A stretch of DNA of 10,502 nucleotides from Smittium mucronatum (GCA_001953115.1 LSSL01001561.1:1-10502); one strand, 5' to 3'. Counted from the first letter of the stretch, positions 1 through 8,780 are shown. Numbers and translations: made by a program. Notes: generated by a model not told the origin, from the sequence alone.

Positions 1-2450
1 CAATTTTTAATCAGCAGATTTTTTTTTCCAATTTAGAAATTCTGACTCGATTTTATTCGAAAGTTAAAAACCACTATAGGCCTATTATAAAGTTAATAAA
101 TTTGATGATTTGAACAAAGGTAGTAATTTTTAATAAAAATCATTTAATTTAAAAATTTACGCTATTTGAAAATGAAGCTTTTTTTCAGATGAATATAAAC
201 TCTTCAATAAAACTCACTTAGTATAAAATAAAACAAATATATCATTTCTATTGGATTTTTATTATTATAACCAATTATTGTAACGCCTTTCAAAAAATTT
301 GAAATAATTGAAAATATTTTTTCTTATTTGAAATCATACCCAATGTCGAGTATTTAACACCTTTAAAGACCTTGATTGCATTGGTAGCCTAATAGAGAGA
401 TATTATTCATGAATATGATCTATTAAATTTTTCAAAAAACCGATATTAATATACGTGTAAAACACTAAGTTTTTCTATGATATAATTTTTGATTTGTAAT
501 ATATAGTCTTTTTTACTACCACCAGATTTTTTTAATCAAAAATTATCAAAGGTTATATAAAAAATATATCAAGCAGTTAAGAAAAAGATTACCTTAATAC
601 CTAAAAAAAGCTTTCTATCAGATTACATAAATTCATCTCTAAGGAGATAGGAGATAATATAGATACAGATAAGTCCCTTATATGATTATTCGAAACATAT
701 CAACTTTAATTTCACATATTAATTTTTCAATACAACTCTTTTAAAAGATTTTATTGATTTAATTATAAAAATTTAAACCGAAGAAATTCAATCTTTTAAT
801 ATCTGAAAATGCTAAAAAACATTTTAAGACCTTTTTTTTAATAACAGATGTTTCAGATAGTTATTTTTATATTAAAATATGTACTAATTTTTGCAGTTAT
901 AGTTATTTTATTAGCCAAATTTCGATTCATTATTTAACTTGATAAATGAAAGATTTAAATTAAAAACTATTGAGATTTTTTGTAATATTAATACATGAAA
1001 ATAATATTTTTTATGAATAAAAGAACTAAAAGCATAATAGTCGACTTATAATAAAATTTTAAGATTAACATACTATATGATCACTTTTTTACTTAAAACT
1101 GCTATGTAATACTTCAAATTATTTAGTAAGAATTCGTTCTGATTATGCTTGAATATTCAAGTGACACAGATAATTTTACAATTTCACATTATTTTTCACC
1201 CTTAAAATACCTAAATAAATCATGATTTAAAATAATTTCCAAATAATTTCATTTAGGCTTATAATTTTACAAACATAAATATCATGAAAATATAGCTTAC
1301 TCAAATATTAATAAAAAAAAATTCTTTTTTTTTAAAAAAATTTAGCCTTAAAAATAGGAAGGTGATCCAGGAAAATAAAATCCCAGAAACAAATTCTAAT
1401 AAAAAATAATAGATAAAAAATATTATCAGAAGATTTCTTCAAATTTTATATTTTTTATGGTTTTTTATAGTTATATCTCTACTTTTATTGTTTATCCAAA
1501 CTTTAGAACTTTTTCTCCAGAAAATTATATAAAAGATTTGCTTTCCATCTGATTCATTTTGGATTTAGAGGAAAAAGTTTAAACTTCTCTTTTTTTAAAA
1601 CCGTATAATCAGTTCTTAAACTATTTTTATAACGTAAATTTTATAGATTAAACGAATTATTTAGAAGTTTTATATCATTTTTTTAACCCAAAACTCTTAT
1701 AATATGAAAGCAAAAAAAAACTCCTGCGTAAAAAAAGAAGTTTTTTTATAATGAAATGTATGATTATGGTATTTAAATATTTAATGATGTTATTTTAAAA
1801 TAAATTTCAGTGAAGAAAAAAAAAGAAATTAAATACCACAATTGGATTTTGAAAAGTATATTTTTGGCATTCTGAAGAATCTCTTTAAAAAATTACAAGT
1901 AAATTAATAATGGTAGGGATTTTTTTTTAAAAAAAAAAGCTAAAATGTATCCAAAAACATTAAATTAAACGTGGATAAAATTTATCTTTTTTCTTTAAAC
2001 AATATAAAACCTAATTATGCAAGTATTGTAAGGAAAAAATCTCTAGATCAAATCCTGCATCAAGAAAAAAAAAACATATAAATCTATAAACTTAAATAGT
2101 GATAGTTTTCAAATAAGAATATTAAAGATTCTGGGGCACTATTTTTGTATTTATACTGTAAATTTTATATTCCAAATAATGAAAATTGCTTTATATTTAA
2201 AAAAATAAAAAATAAAACATTTTTGATGAGTATTTATAGAATTTTATTAAAATTTAGTATCAAATTGTTTAATTTTAAATAATAAGAATTATCAAAGGCT
2301 TAAAGAAAATTCAAAGGAAAAACAATAGGGAATTACAAACTTTCAGAGAAAACTAAATATTTAAAAAAAAACCTGCATTTAAATTTTGTTATCATCCTCG
2401 ATACCCTTTTAAAGATAATAATGGAAGTATTTAAAAACATCAAAATTTCT
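1..2450. other. Gene-free AT-rich stretch
   Basis: I see no gene here. All six frames are broken by frequent stops and no conserved motif is recognisable. The stretch has many homopolymer tracts, some arranged so that the strand can fold on itself: nine T followed directly by ten A at 1920-1938, and a run of nine A, then TTC, nine T and seven A at 1313-1340. From about 1300 the plus strand carries clearly more A than T (about 2:1 in the lines I counted by hand). A slightly GC-richer patch at 1360-1390 has no recognisable content. It is best described as intergenic or intronic DNA. Confidence 0.75.
1714..1747. repeat. Short inverted repeat, 9-bp arms
   Basis: AAAAAAACT at 1714-1722 is the exact reverse complement of AGTTTTTTT at 1739-1747, leaving a 16-base loop that contains the locally GC-richer CCTGCG. 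The arms are mostly A and T, so a chance origin in this composition is quite possible. There is no neighbouring gene for it to terminate or regulate. Confidence 0.4.
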
Positions 2451-2650
2451 CATAAATACCACTACAGCCTCCACCTTACATATTTTTAAAAAATTTAAAT
2501 AATTATTTGATATTTACTGGATCGCTAAATATAATCTTGCTAAAATAAGAAAAATAGTAACATAAAAACACATATTTCTAAGAAGATATTTGGGATTATT
2601 TATAAAAAAAACTGAATTTTTTGTTTAACTTTTATATTAAATCAAACACT
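2451..2650. other. Gene-free spacer with a C-rich patch
   Basis: No gene is visible. The bases around 2456-2480 stand out because about half are C, with almost no G, in an otherwise very AT-rich sequence. Read on the minus strand, this patch starts an open stretch of some two dozen codons that ends in a stop near 2410. This is too short to call coding. The remainder is plain A/T-rich sequence. Confidence 0.5.
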
Positions 2651-2850
2651 TGTTAATTTGGTTGGATTTTTTAATAAGGCATATTGTGGTACTGTTGCAG
2701 TATAAGATGTTTTGAACCATTGAAATTATGTTTATTCTTGTGTAAATAGATATATTTATTATGACGTTTTTTTGGGAGAATATTTGAGATGGTTTAATGT
2801 TGTAAATCAGGGTATTTAGAAGTAGGGTTAAATTTTGCTGTTGAAATTTA
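2651..2850 (+). other. G-rich, C-poor segment, possible decayed gene or transcript
   Basis: By hand count these 200 bases contain 44 G but only 9 C on the plus strand. G+C is therefore about 26%, clearly above the surroundings, with a marked G-over-C skew. All three forward frames are interrupted by stops, but open pieces of 20 to 30 codons lie in different frames (for example a frame-3 stretch ending at a TAG near 2820). This is the pattern left by an old coding region with substitutions and frameshifts, or by a non-coding transcribed unit with strand-biased mutation. I recognise no protein family in any frame. There is no start codon, ribosome-binding context or splice pattern that I can defend. 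Confidence 0.3.
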
Positions 2851-4069
2851 TTCGTATTATAATAGTTAATCTATTTTTTTTATTCGCTTCTTGAAAGTTT
2901 CTCTAACAGAATTAAAGGAAGTTTCATGATACCAAAACATTTAACCTTGTAAAAGATTAGATTTTTTTTAAAAAATAAAAGCATGATAATTTGAAAATAC
3001 TAACACAATATTATATTAAAGTTACTCTGCTCATAAAATAATTCTATTATTGATTCAGATATCAATTTTTTTTCGGATTTATTTTTCCAAATTTTCATAA
3101 AATAATAACTGCTATTCCCTATTTAACATTTTTCATGTAAAAAATTGTTTTATAATAAAAAAATTAGCCCTTTAAAATAATAAAAAATATCTAGTATTAA
3201 GCAAAAAAAACAAATTCAATTTATATTTATAAAAAATTTAAAATTTTTAAAAAATATCCATAATTAGTTAGTATCTTTCATTTGTATATTATAATAAATA
3301 TTCGTAAAATCTGCTATTGTATGAACACCAACTTAATAACAAAAGGAATATTTTTACTAAATAAATTTTCTGTGTAAAAAGGGAATGTTTTTTTACAACA
3401 TATTTTATGAGTTTATTTTAATAATCTCATCATTATTAAAAATAAAGCAAAAGCGTCATTTTATATTAAAAAAATGTTAAAAATATAAAAATTCTAGAAA
3501 TTATTCATTATTCATTATTCATTATTATTTATGAAATACCATAAAATTTAGTAATATTACAATCAATAAAACTAGACTATATGACTCGAATATAGAAACA
3601 TTAATTAAATATAACCTGAAACAGATTTAAGGATCTTGTTTTGAAAAAAATAAAATTATGATTTTTTAGATATATTAGGGTTTTTTTAGGCTTTTTTTTA
3701 TTTACAACATTACGATTAATTTTTCTTAGTTAAATTTTTTTCATTTTTAAATTTTCAAACATATTAATAAAAATATTAAAGAGAATAGAAAATCTTAGTA
3801 AAGCTGCATATAATTTTGTAAATAAGATGAATATATGAATCTTATATTGGCAAAATATAATCATAACCATAATTATAACAAAAAAAAATTAAATTGAATT
3901 TTTTTCAAGAAACAGGTAAATTTACAATTTTAATTCTGCATTTATTTTTTTTGAAATGAGTTAATAAGTTTATAGATTTAAAATAAAAAAAATTAAAAAA
4001 GAGTTTACTAAGATATCTGAAAAAATATTATATTACAGTCTATGAAATTAAACCCCAGTTTTTATTTTT
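2851..4069. other. Gene-free AT-rich stretch
   Basis: No gene, RNA or recognisable mobile element is visible. The sequence consists of A/T tracts and short low-complexity runs, with stops in all frames. The only discrete item is the short heptanucleotide repeat at 3501-3526, listed separately. Confidence 0.75.
3501..3526. repeat. Heptanucleotide microsatellite (TTATTCA)n
   Basis: Three perfect tandem copies of TTATTCA occupy 3501-3521, followed by a partial copy (TTATT) to 3526. This is a simple-sequence repeat, probably produced by replication slippage, and it lies in gene-free sequence. Confidence 0.85.
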
Positions 4070-4384
4070 TTACATCCGATATAAGTAGATACGGGAGTCA
4101 ATATTTTTTCTACAAAAATCCTTATCCAGAAATTTTAATTTACAGGAATATGTTATAATACTGCCATAATACACTAAAATACTTAATTTTGCGCTTTTAT
4201 AAGAAAATAAATTAAATAAATGAATGAGTTTTTGTATAGTTTTAATATAAAGCATTATTGTATCATGAAATTTTATATTTAAATAAGTTATATATCCTGA
4301 TAAAGAAATATTAATAAAGTGATTCTTCACAAAATTACAAGGACATTTTTTTAAATACCCAATTGTTGCGTTAGTATTCCACAT
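4070..4384 (-). CDS. Doubtful hypothetical ORF, 104 codons
   Basis: This is the longest ATG-to-stop frame in the window, from ATG at 4384-4382 to TAA at 4072-4070 on the minus strand. The predicted peptide is rich in Ile, Leu, Lys, Asn, Tyr, Phe and Ser, as expected from AT-rich DNA. I recognise no domain, catalytic motif or signal peptide. A hydrophobic stretch in the second half (around residues 66-82) could be read as a membrane segment but is interrupted by polar residues. The underlying DNA is about 22% G+C, slightly above its surroundings. My rough estimate from stop frequency is that a frame this long arises by chance somewhere in such a window in about one case in ten or twenty, so it is mildly unusual but not compelling. 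There is no neighbouring gene or clear start context. It is most likely spurious. Confidence 0.15.
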   Translation of the reverse strand: MWNTNATIGYLKKCPCNFVKNHFINISLSGYITYLNIKFHDTIMLYIKTIQKLIHLFNLFSYKSAKLSILVYYGSIITYSCKLKFLDKDFCRKNIDSRIYLYRM

Positions 4385-4885
4385 ATATTTTAATTAAAAG
4401 TATTTTTACACAAAATTATGTAAAATAAATCAAATTTCAAAAAAATTAGACATAATTTGTTCAAATACACCAAAAAAACTTTTCTACGTAAAAATACTTC
4501 AAAGTTGCATATTTATAGAGAAAACAGACTCCATATTTATAAATAATTTATTAATATTAGATAATAGTATGATCCTTAAAAAAATCTTTAATTAAATTTT
4601 ACTAAAAAAAAGCAACTGAATTTTTTTTTTCAAAAAATAGAGCTCAATCCTGAAATGAAGCCACCATTTAAATAGTATTTAAAAAAACTTCAATAATTTT
4701 TATTCTCTTATCAGTTTTATTTCTAAAAACACGTTACTTCTTGATTTAAACTTTTTCTTTGGTTTAGAATCAAAGAATAGAAATGATGTGAGGAACAGTT
4801 TTTACTTAGCTTAATATTCACTCATTCAATCCATTCTTCTCTTATTATAGGAAAATTATAATTACAGGAGAGTTTATGTTATATT
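4385..4885. other. Gene-free AT-rich stretch
   Basis: I see no gene or structured element. Stops occur in all frames, and the sequence is A/T tracts leading up to the hexanucleotide repeat that begins at 4886. Confidence 0.7.
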
Positions 4886-4927
4886 TATGTGTATGTGTAT
4901 GTGTAATTGTATGTGTATCTGTATATT
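4886..4927. repeat. Hexanucleotide microsatellite (TATGTG)n
   Basis: Seven successive 6-base units can be laid out from 4886. The first three are perfect TATGTG (4886-4903), then come TAATTG, TATGTG, TATCTG and finally TATATT as the pattern decays. It is an interrupted simple-sequence repeat of modest length. The interruptions suggest it is old and no longer expanding quickly. Confidence 0.85.
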
Positions 4928-5849
4928 TATTTAATAAAATTTTATTCATTCTTAAATTTGGTTTCTATATATTATGATACTTTTTAATTTATTTTTTTAT
5001 AGGTTTTATAAGTGTGTTTATATATACTTTTTTTTTTTTGATAAATTACAATAAGAATAAATTTCTTTATATGAAAAATTCATTTTTATAATATTTATTT
5101 GGTTTTTTCATAAATTTAATTTTGTAAAATACGGAATAATATATTAAAGAATGGATTTTTCTTCATTCTCTTTTACTTATGAGTTTTTTTTACTTTAAAA
5201 GATTCGTTTTAACAAATTTCAAAAAAAAAATCGCTTTTAAATTTCTAATAGCATGTTTAAACTTGAGCTTCATAGAATTTTGCAATTTCAAAATAAGTCC
5301 TTAAAATTTACAGATATCTATATATTAAATTATCATCAGGATATCTATGTAATAAATATAAATCTTGAAAATTTTAATGCAAATGTATACATCGAATAAA
5401 AAAATGCAATTGGCTTTGTGATAGTTAAATGGTATTATAAGTTTTCTATTTGGCAAAAAAAATTTTTTTGTGTTTAACAATATATTATTTTCTAAATTTA
5501 TGTTTTTTTTAAAAAAAATCCTACAAATACTTTTAACCAATAAATTTTAATTATAGAATTTTTGCTTTTTACGTCATGGTTATTAATTTTTAACGATATA
5601 TATTTCAATATTAAAAATCGTGAATAATATTCATCTAATTAAAATCAATGCTACTATAAATTTTATAATACGCAAGCATATTTAATATTCCAGCTGCATT
5701 TTTAGAAAGGGCTTTCGATAATTATTTTCCATTAAATACGAAATTTATCAACTTAAACATTTATGTTTTCTATAATCTGTTCTAATAAACACTTATATGT
5801 TTGAATAACCAAGCTTAATACACCATAAAGATTAAAAAGTATAAAAAAT
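4928..5849. other. Gene-free AT-rich stretch
   Basis: No convincing gene is present. A run of twelve T at 5028-5039 is the longest homopolymer I found in the window. A 71-codon minus-strand frame at 5540-5325 is low-complexity (mostly Ile, Asn, Lys, Phe and Leu) and I regard it as chance. The remainder has dense stops and no recognisable motif. Confidence 0.7.
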
Positions 5850-5865
5850 ACACTATTTATAGTGT
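5850..5865. repeat. Perfect 7-bp hairpin at the element's left edge
   Basis: ACACTAT and ATAGTGT are exact reverse complements separated by only TT, forming a tight palindrome. It overlaps the start of the 43-bp direct repeat. The right copy of that repeat does not preserve the palindrome. It may mark the left edge of the element. Confidence 0.5.
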
Positions 5866-5900
5866 TCCAATTAAAATTAAACTACACTACCCCTATGTTT
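5858..5900 (+). repeat. Left copy of diverged 43-bp direct repeat
   Basis: These 43 bases align without gaps to 6290-6332 at 32 positions (about 74%). Shared words are TAGTG, TCCAAT, AATTAAA and CTATGTTT. Nine of the eleven mismatches are transitions and most of those are C here against T in the other copy. The repeat overlaps the start of the left inverted arm. Confidence 0.5.
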
Positions 5901-5929
5901 AAAGGCTAGGCGACATATAATCCAGCTCC

Positions 5930-5993
5930 ATTTCACCCAATTTAAATTTCTTCCGATATAATTTTCACCCAATAGACTTTTTGCCCAATTTTT
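5930..5993 (+). repeat. Tandem array of four degenerate 16-bp units
   Basis: Four consecutive 16-base units can be cut without gaps: 5930-5945, 5946-5961, 5962-5977 and 5978-5993. Units 1 and 3 share TTTCACCCAAT, unit 4 has TTGCCCAATTT in the same register, and unit 2 is the most diverged (TTCTTCCGAT). A possible fifth, shifted copy overlaps the palindrome at 5994-6009. Related units occur in inverted orientation in the right arm. Short subterminal tandem repeats of this kind often serve as transposase-binding sites in DNA transposons. That role is inferred here. Confidence 0.5.
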
Positions 5994-5996
5994 TAA

Positions 5997-6010
5997 TTTC
6001 CAATTGGAAA
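5997..6010. repeat. Perfect 14-bp palindrome
   Basis: TTTCCAATTGGAAA reads the same on both strands. It lies near the inner end of the left arm of the foldback-like element, where the 16-bp repeat series gives way to the central spacer. The right arm has a related but broken version on the minus strand (TTCCAAAATTGA, ending near 6117). Confidence 0.7.
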
Positions 6011-6104
6011 GGGAAAAAACTGTGTTTGAGTTTATTATTGTAGAATTTCGATAAAATATTATTTTAGGGAAATAACATAACAATATTTAAAACTTAAAGC
6101 CTAA

Positions 6105-6259
6105 CGCTTTTTTTTTATCAATTTTGGAACAAGTGAAATTGGGTCAAATGGAAACTTTATTCAATGTAAATTGAATTAAAAGAAATTTGATGAAATGGGA
6201 ATTGGATTTAAAAACTGAATTAAATGTCCTGATACTATGTTTTAAGTATGAGATGTAGC
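6105..6259 (-). repeat. Right inverted arm of the foldback-like element
   Basis: Read on the minus strand, this arm repeats the blocks of the left arm in the same order. The clearest pieces are 6215-6230 (reverse complement of the AGG...ACAT...CAG block), 6183-6198 (reverse complement of CCATTTCA...AATTT) and 6133-6147 (reverse complement of the GACCCAATTT core). Between the second and third blocks this arm has 16 more bases than the left arm (6199-6214, against 2 bases in the left). That insert itself resembles one repeat unit, so the arms appear to differ by one 16-bp unit. Confidence 0.55.
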
Positions 6260-6274
6260 TCAGATCTCATAGAG
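6248..6274 (+). other. Hairpin with a tRNA D-arm-like (A-box-like) word
   Basis: ATGAGAT (6248-6254) and ATCTCAT (6264-6270) form a perfect 7-bp stem around a 9-base loop. The same bases contain GATGTAGCTCAGAT (6252-6265) followed by TAGAG (6270-6274), closely resembling the start and D-arm of many eukaryotic tRNAs, which holds the internal RNA polymerase III A box. A weak B-box-like word (TGCTCCAATCA, 7 of 11 against GGTTCGAATCC) lies at 6295-6305, about 40 bases downstream, close to the tRNA spacing. No acceptor stem, anticodon arm or T arm can be folded, so this is not an intact tRNA. It may be the decayed head of a tRNA-derived SINE, or chance. Confidence 0.25.
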
Positions 6275-6289
6275 ATATAAATTGATAGT

Positions 6290-6332
6290 TGTAGTGCTCC
6301 AATCATAATTAAATTAAATCATTTCTATGTTT
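6290..6332 (+). repeat. Right copy of diverged 43-bp direct repeat
   Basis: This is the partner of 5858-5900, in the same orientation and 432 bases downstream. It lies just outside the right inverted arm. It is too long and too diverged to be an ordinary target-site duplication. A duplicated flank, or remnants of a neighbouring copy of the element, would explain it better. Confidence 0.5.
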
Positions 6333-6334
6333 CA

Positions 6335-6367
6335 TCGGTAAAAAATAACTCTGATTCGGTAAAAATA
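6335..6367 (+). repeat. Short direct repeat of TCGGTAAAAA
   Basis: TCGGTAAAAAATA at 6335-6347 recurs as TCGGTAAAAATA at 6356-6367, 21 bases downstream and differing only in A-tract length. CGG is rare in this window, so the pair is less likely to be chance than an A/T-only repeat. It lies directly beyond the right copy of the 43-bp repeat and may belong to the flank of the element. Confidence 0.5.
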
Positions 6368-6377
6368 TAAATAGAGT

Positions 6378-7500
6378 CAACTTTCCACTTTTGAGACATA
6401 AAGCCTTTCAATTTAGTTTTTTATTCCTTTAATCAAATTAAAATTTTCTCTACAATAAAACTGATCTTTAAAATCTTTAAATATTTTTTAATATCCTATG
6501 TGTGTTAAAGCTAAACAAACTGATTTTTATTTCTTGAAAATAGTTCCCTTTAAAGTCTTTTATTTTTTGTTTTATTTTTTATTTTTAAAGTCGAACTCTA
6601 ATTTTTCTAACTTTAATTTTATAGCATATAATTTCTTTATAAGTTATTCTTCAAATTTAAGGCAGTTTTAAAGTTATAAGCTTAAATGAAAACATATAAA
6701 TAATTTTAAATTTTGACAGTTTTAAAATTTTTTAAAAATAATAAGTATAATAAATAACAAGATTAGTTATTAGAATCAGGTATAAAAGCTTATATAGGAT
6801 CACCTTTGAACTTACCTAGTTTAAACTAAAATATAGTCAAATATGCAATACATTTATTGAAACTACTAAAAATTATTTAAAATTTAGAGCTTTTTATTTT
6901 GCTTTTTTGACAAAAAAAAAATATTAGAATTAATTAAAAAAAATTTCTTTTGTCAGATTTAAATTAAATTTTTTCCATTCGGTTGAATAATTAAATCAAC
7001 ATTCGACACATGATATATCTATAATAGCAAAAATTTGATAAAATTTTGACATAAAAACAGCTTTCTGAAACAGAAATTAGTAAAAGAAACCCAAAAAACG
7101 TGTTTAATATTGGTATTAGTGTTAAATATAAAGATTTATTTGTTTTAAATTTTTATCAAATTTATGATAGAAATTCCAATGATAAAAAATAATTAAAACT
7201 GATTCACATACCAGAAAGTAAAAGATGGCTTTTTATATATTATGCTATATTCCATTGATAAGAAAATTTTAATTTCTGTAGATAATTTTTTTTGTAGATA
7301 ATAGGATAGTTTTTTCAAAATGGGTTATTAATTCCTTTGTAAATCTATTAATGAAGAAGATATAAAATCGAAATTGGTCATATTAAAAAATAATTAAAGA
7401 CTAAAATTCAAAAATTATTACCATTAATTTTTTTAATACGTAGATAATAAAATTGGGTATTTAAAAAAGTTAATTACAGAACTTTTCTTATTTTTCAAAT
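6378..7500. other. Gene-free AT-rich stretch
   Basis: I see no gene or RNA. Stops are dense in every frame. A slightly GC-richer patch near 6785-6825 has no recognisable motif. Otherwise the sequence is A/T tracts and low-complexity runs. Confidence 0.7.
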
Positions 7501-8780
7501 AACACTATATTAGATTATTGATTTTTTTTTAGTTAAATTTTCCATATTTATTTTAGTATGTCAGTTTTTCACCAATTTCATTTTTATGCATTATTTCATA
7601 CTAAGCCCATCCTATTTTATCTTCAAATTAAATATAAATGAACTAACCGTTTATATGATCAGAATGTTTTAAAATAAAATCAGTCAAAATTATTTAATTT
7701 TACATCTCTATTACGATTTTTACTTTACCAAATTTCTTATAATAATTTATTTTTTCTTCTTAATTTTTATAAAAAAATTAATTAAATTCTTTCATCATCA
7801 TAAAAATAAAATAATTTACATCTTGAAATTTTTTAAATAATCGAACTCATTTTTGGTTATTTATTTCAAATATCACTTGTAAAAAAAAATTGATTCAGAT
7901 CTCCAACTTTTTTTAAATTAGAAAATGTAAAAAATTTATTAAAAAACAACAAATTTTCTTGATTGATTTATCTAGCTTTTAAGAATGATGTTAATTATTT
8001 ATTTTTTTACGTTATTTACAAATAATTGATTTCTAATTATATAGATGTAACATTTTTATTCGGGTATTACTTTGATATAAAATTAATTCTTTGCCCAAGT
8101 CAACAAATAATACTTGTTTATTTATTTTTGAATGACTTAATTTTTTTTAAAATTGTTAAAAAGTATTCTATTGTTTTTTGACCCAAACTTTTTAATTTTA
8201 TCATTTATATTGTTACTTTAAATTTATTTATAGATTTCAACATATTTTTTTAATATCCTATTATTATGACTAAATTTTTTAAATTAAGTTTAATATTTTA
8301 TAAGGGTTAAAAAAAACAAGAATTTTAATTAATTTTAGGATTATTTTACGTATTTTTATTTTGAAGACCTTAGTGGAGATATCATCTTACTTGATATACT
8401 CCTTCAAAATTTTTATTAAATAAAATTTATCATAAGTATTTTTCGTTGTGGAGTATATTTTTTAAAAATATTTGAGATTTCCATGATAAAAAACTATTCC
8501 AATATCTGATATTTGTGTATTTGAATGCCAAAATATAATATTTTACGCCGAAATTTTAGTTAAATTTTTAAAAATTTCACTGTTAATCTTACAGATGTTC
8601 CAATTATCTGTGATTAAACATTTTAGAGTGTTTCAGAATTAAATTTTCTTGCCAAAAAAATATTTCTAATTTTCTTACACTTTTTTTTTATTTTAGTGAG
8701 GTTATTTATAATATTTAAATACCAAATAAAACTAAAATAAAAATAAAAGAAAAAGAAAAAATAATTATTAAATTTCATCA
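7501..8780. other. Gene-free, T-biased AT-rich stretch
   Basis: No gene is visible. The plus strand carries more T than A through most of this stretch (about 32-33 T against 16-23 A per 60 bases in lines I counted), unlike the A-rich bias near 1300-2640. At 7565-7580 a TTTTTCACCAATTTCA word resembles one unit of the 16-bp repeat in the foldback-like element with one base missing. It stands alone and may be chance. Confidence 0.65.

Larger units (their letters stand above)
5882..6020 (+). repeat. Left inverted arm of the foldback-like element
   Basis: The arm runs from a CTACACTACC word at 5882 through an AGGCGACAT word at 5908 into a series of CCCAA-bearing repeats (CCCAA at 5936, 5968 and 5984). 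It ends past a perfect palindrome at 5997-6010. It is GC-richer than its surroundings. It also gives a 68-codon open frame on the minus strand (6083-5877), which I treat as a by-product of the repeat because its repeated Asn-Trp residues follow the DNA repeats. Confidence 0.55.
5850..6332. mobile_element. Foldback-like non-autonomous element (putative)
   Basis: Two arms of about 140-155 bases are inverted, diverged copies of each other, separated by a core of about 85 bases. Five blocks match in strict collinear but inverted order: 5882-5903 with 6240-6259, 5908-5925 with 6215-6230, 5928-5943 with 6183-6198, about 5979-5990 with 6133-6147, and about 5998-6018 with 6105-6130. The second block matches at 14 of 16 positions after a 2-base gap, and the third at 14 of 16. 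The arms are made of degenerate 16-bp tandem units. A diverged 43-bp direct repeat lies at each edge. Long inverted repeats made of short tandem repeats are characteristic of Foldback-type DNA transposons such as FB of Drosophila, and long-arm MITEs are an alternative. No transposase is present, so it would have moved only with help from elsewhere. I cannot find a clear target-site duplication, so the exact ends are uncertain. The divergence suggests an old, inactive copy. Confidence 0.5.

Noticed and set aside
635..648. Small hairpin ATCTC-TAAG-GAGAT
   Set aside because: A 5-bp stem with no neighbouring gene or T-run context. Such structures are common by chance.
541..2298. Shared 12-mer AATTATCAAAGG at 541-552 and 2287-2298
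   Set aside because: Similarity does not extend usefully beyond the 12 bases, and such matches are expected in a window of this composition.
5325..5540. 71-codon minus-strand reading frame
   Set aside because: The peptide is low-complexity and rich in Ile, Lys, Asn and Phe as dictated by the base composition, its length is within chance expectation, and no motif or neighbour supports it.
5877..6083. 68-codon minus-strand reading frame with repeated Asn-Trp residues
   Set aside because: It lies in the left arm of the foldback-like element and its internal repetition follows the 16-bp DNA repeats. The openness comes from locally lower A+T, not from coding constraint.
6252..6305. An intact tRNA-Ala-like gene
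   Set aside because: Only the D-arm-like word is recognisable. The downstream half lacks the anticodon stem, a paired T arm and a matching acceptor strand, and the B-box match is only 7 of 11.
1362..6808. Inverted short match (AGGTGATCC near 1361-1370 with GGATCACCT near 6799-6807)
   Set aside because: Only about nine bases, with no flanking similarity, so most simply chance.
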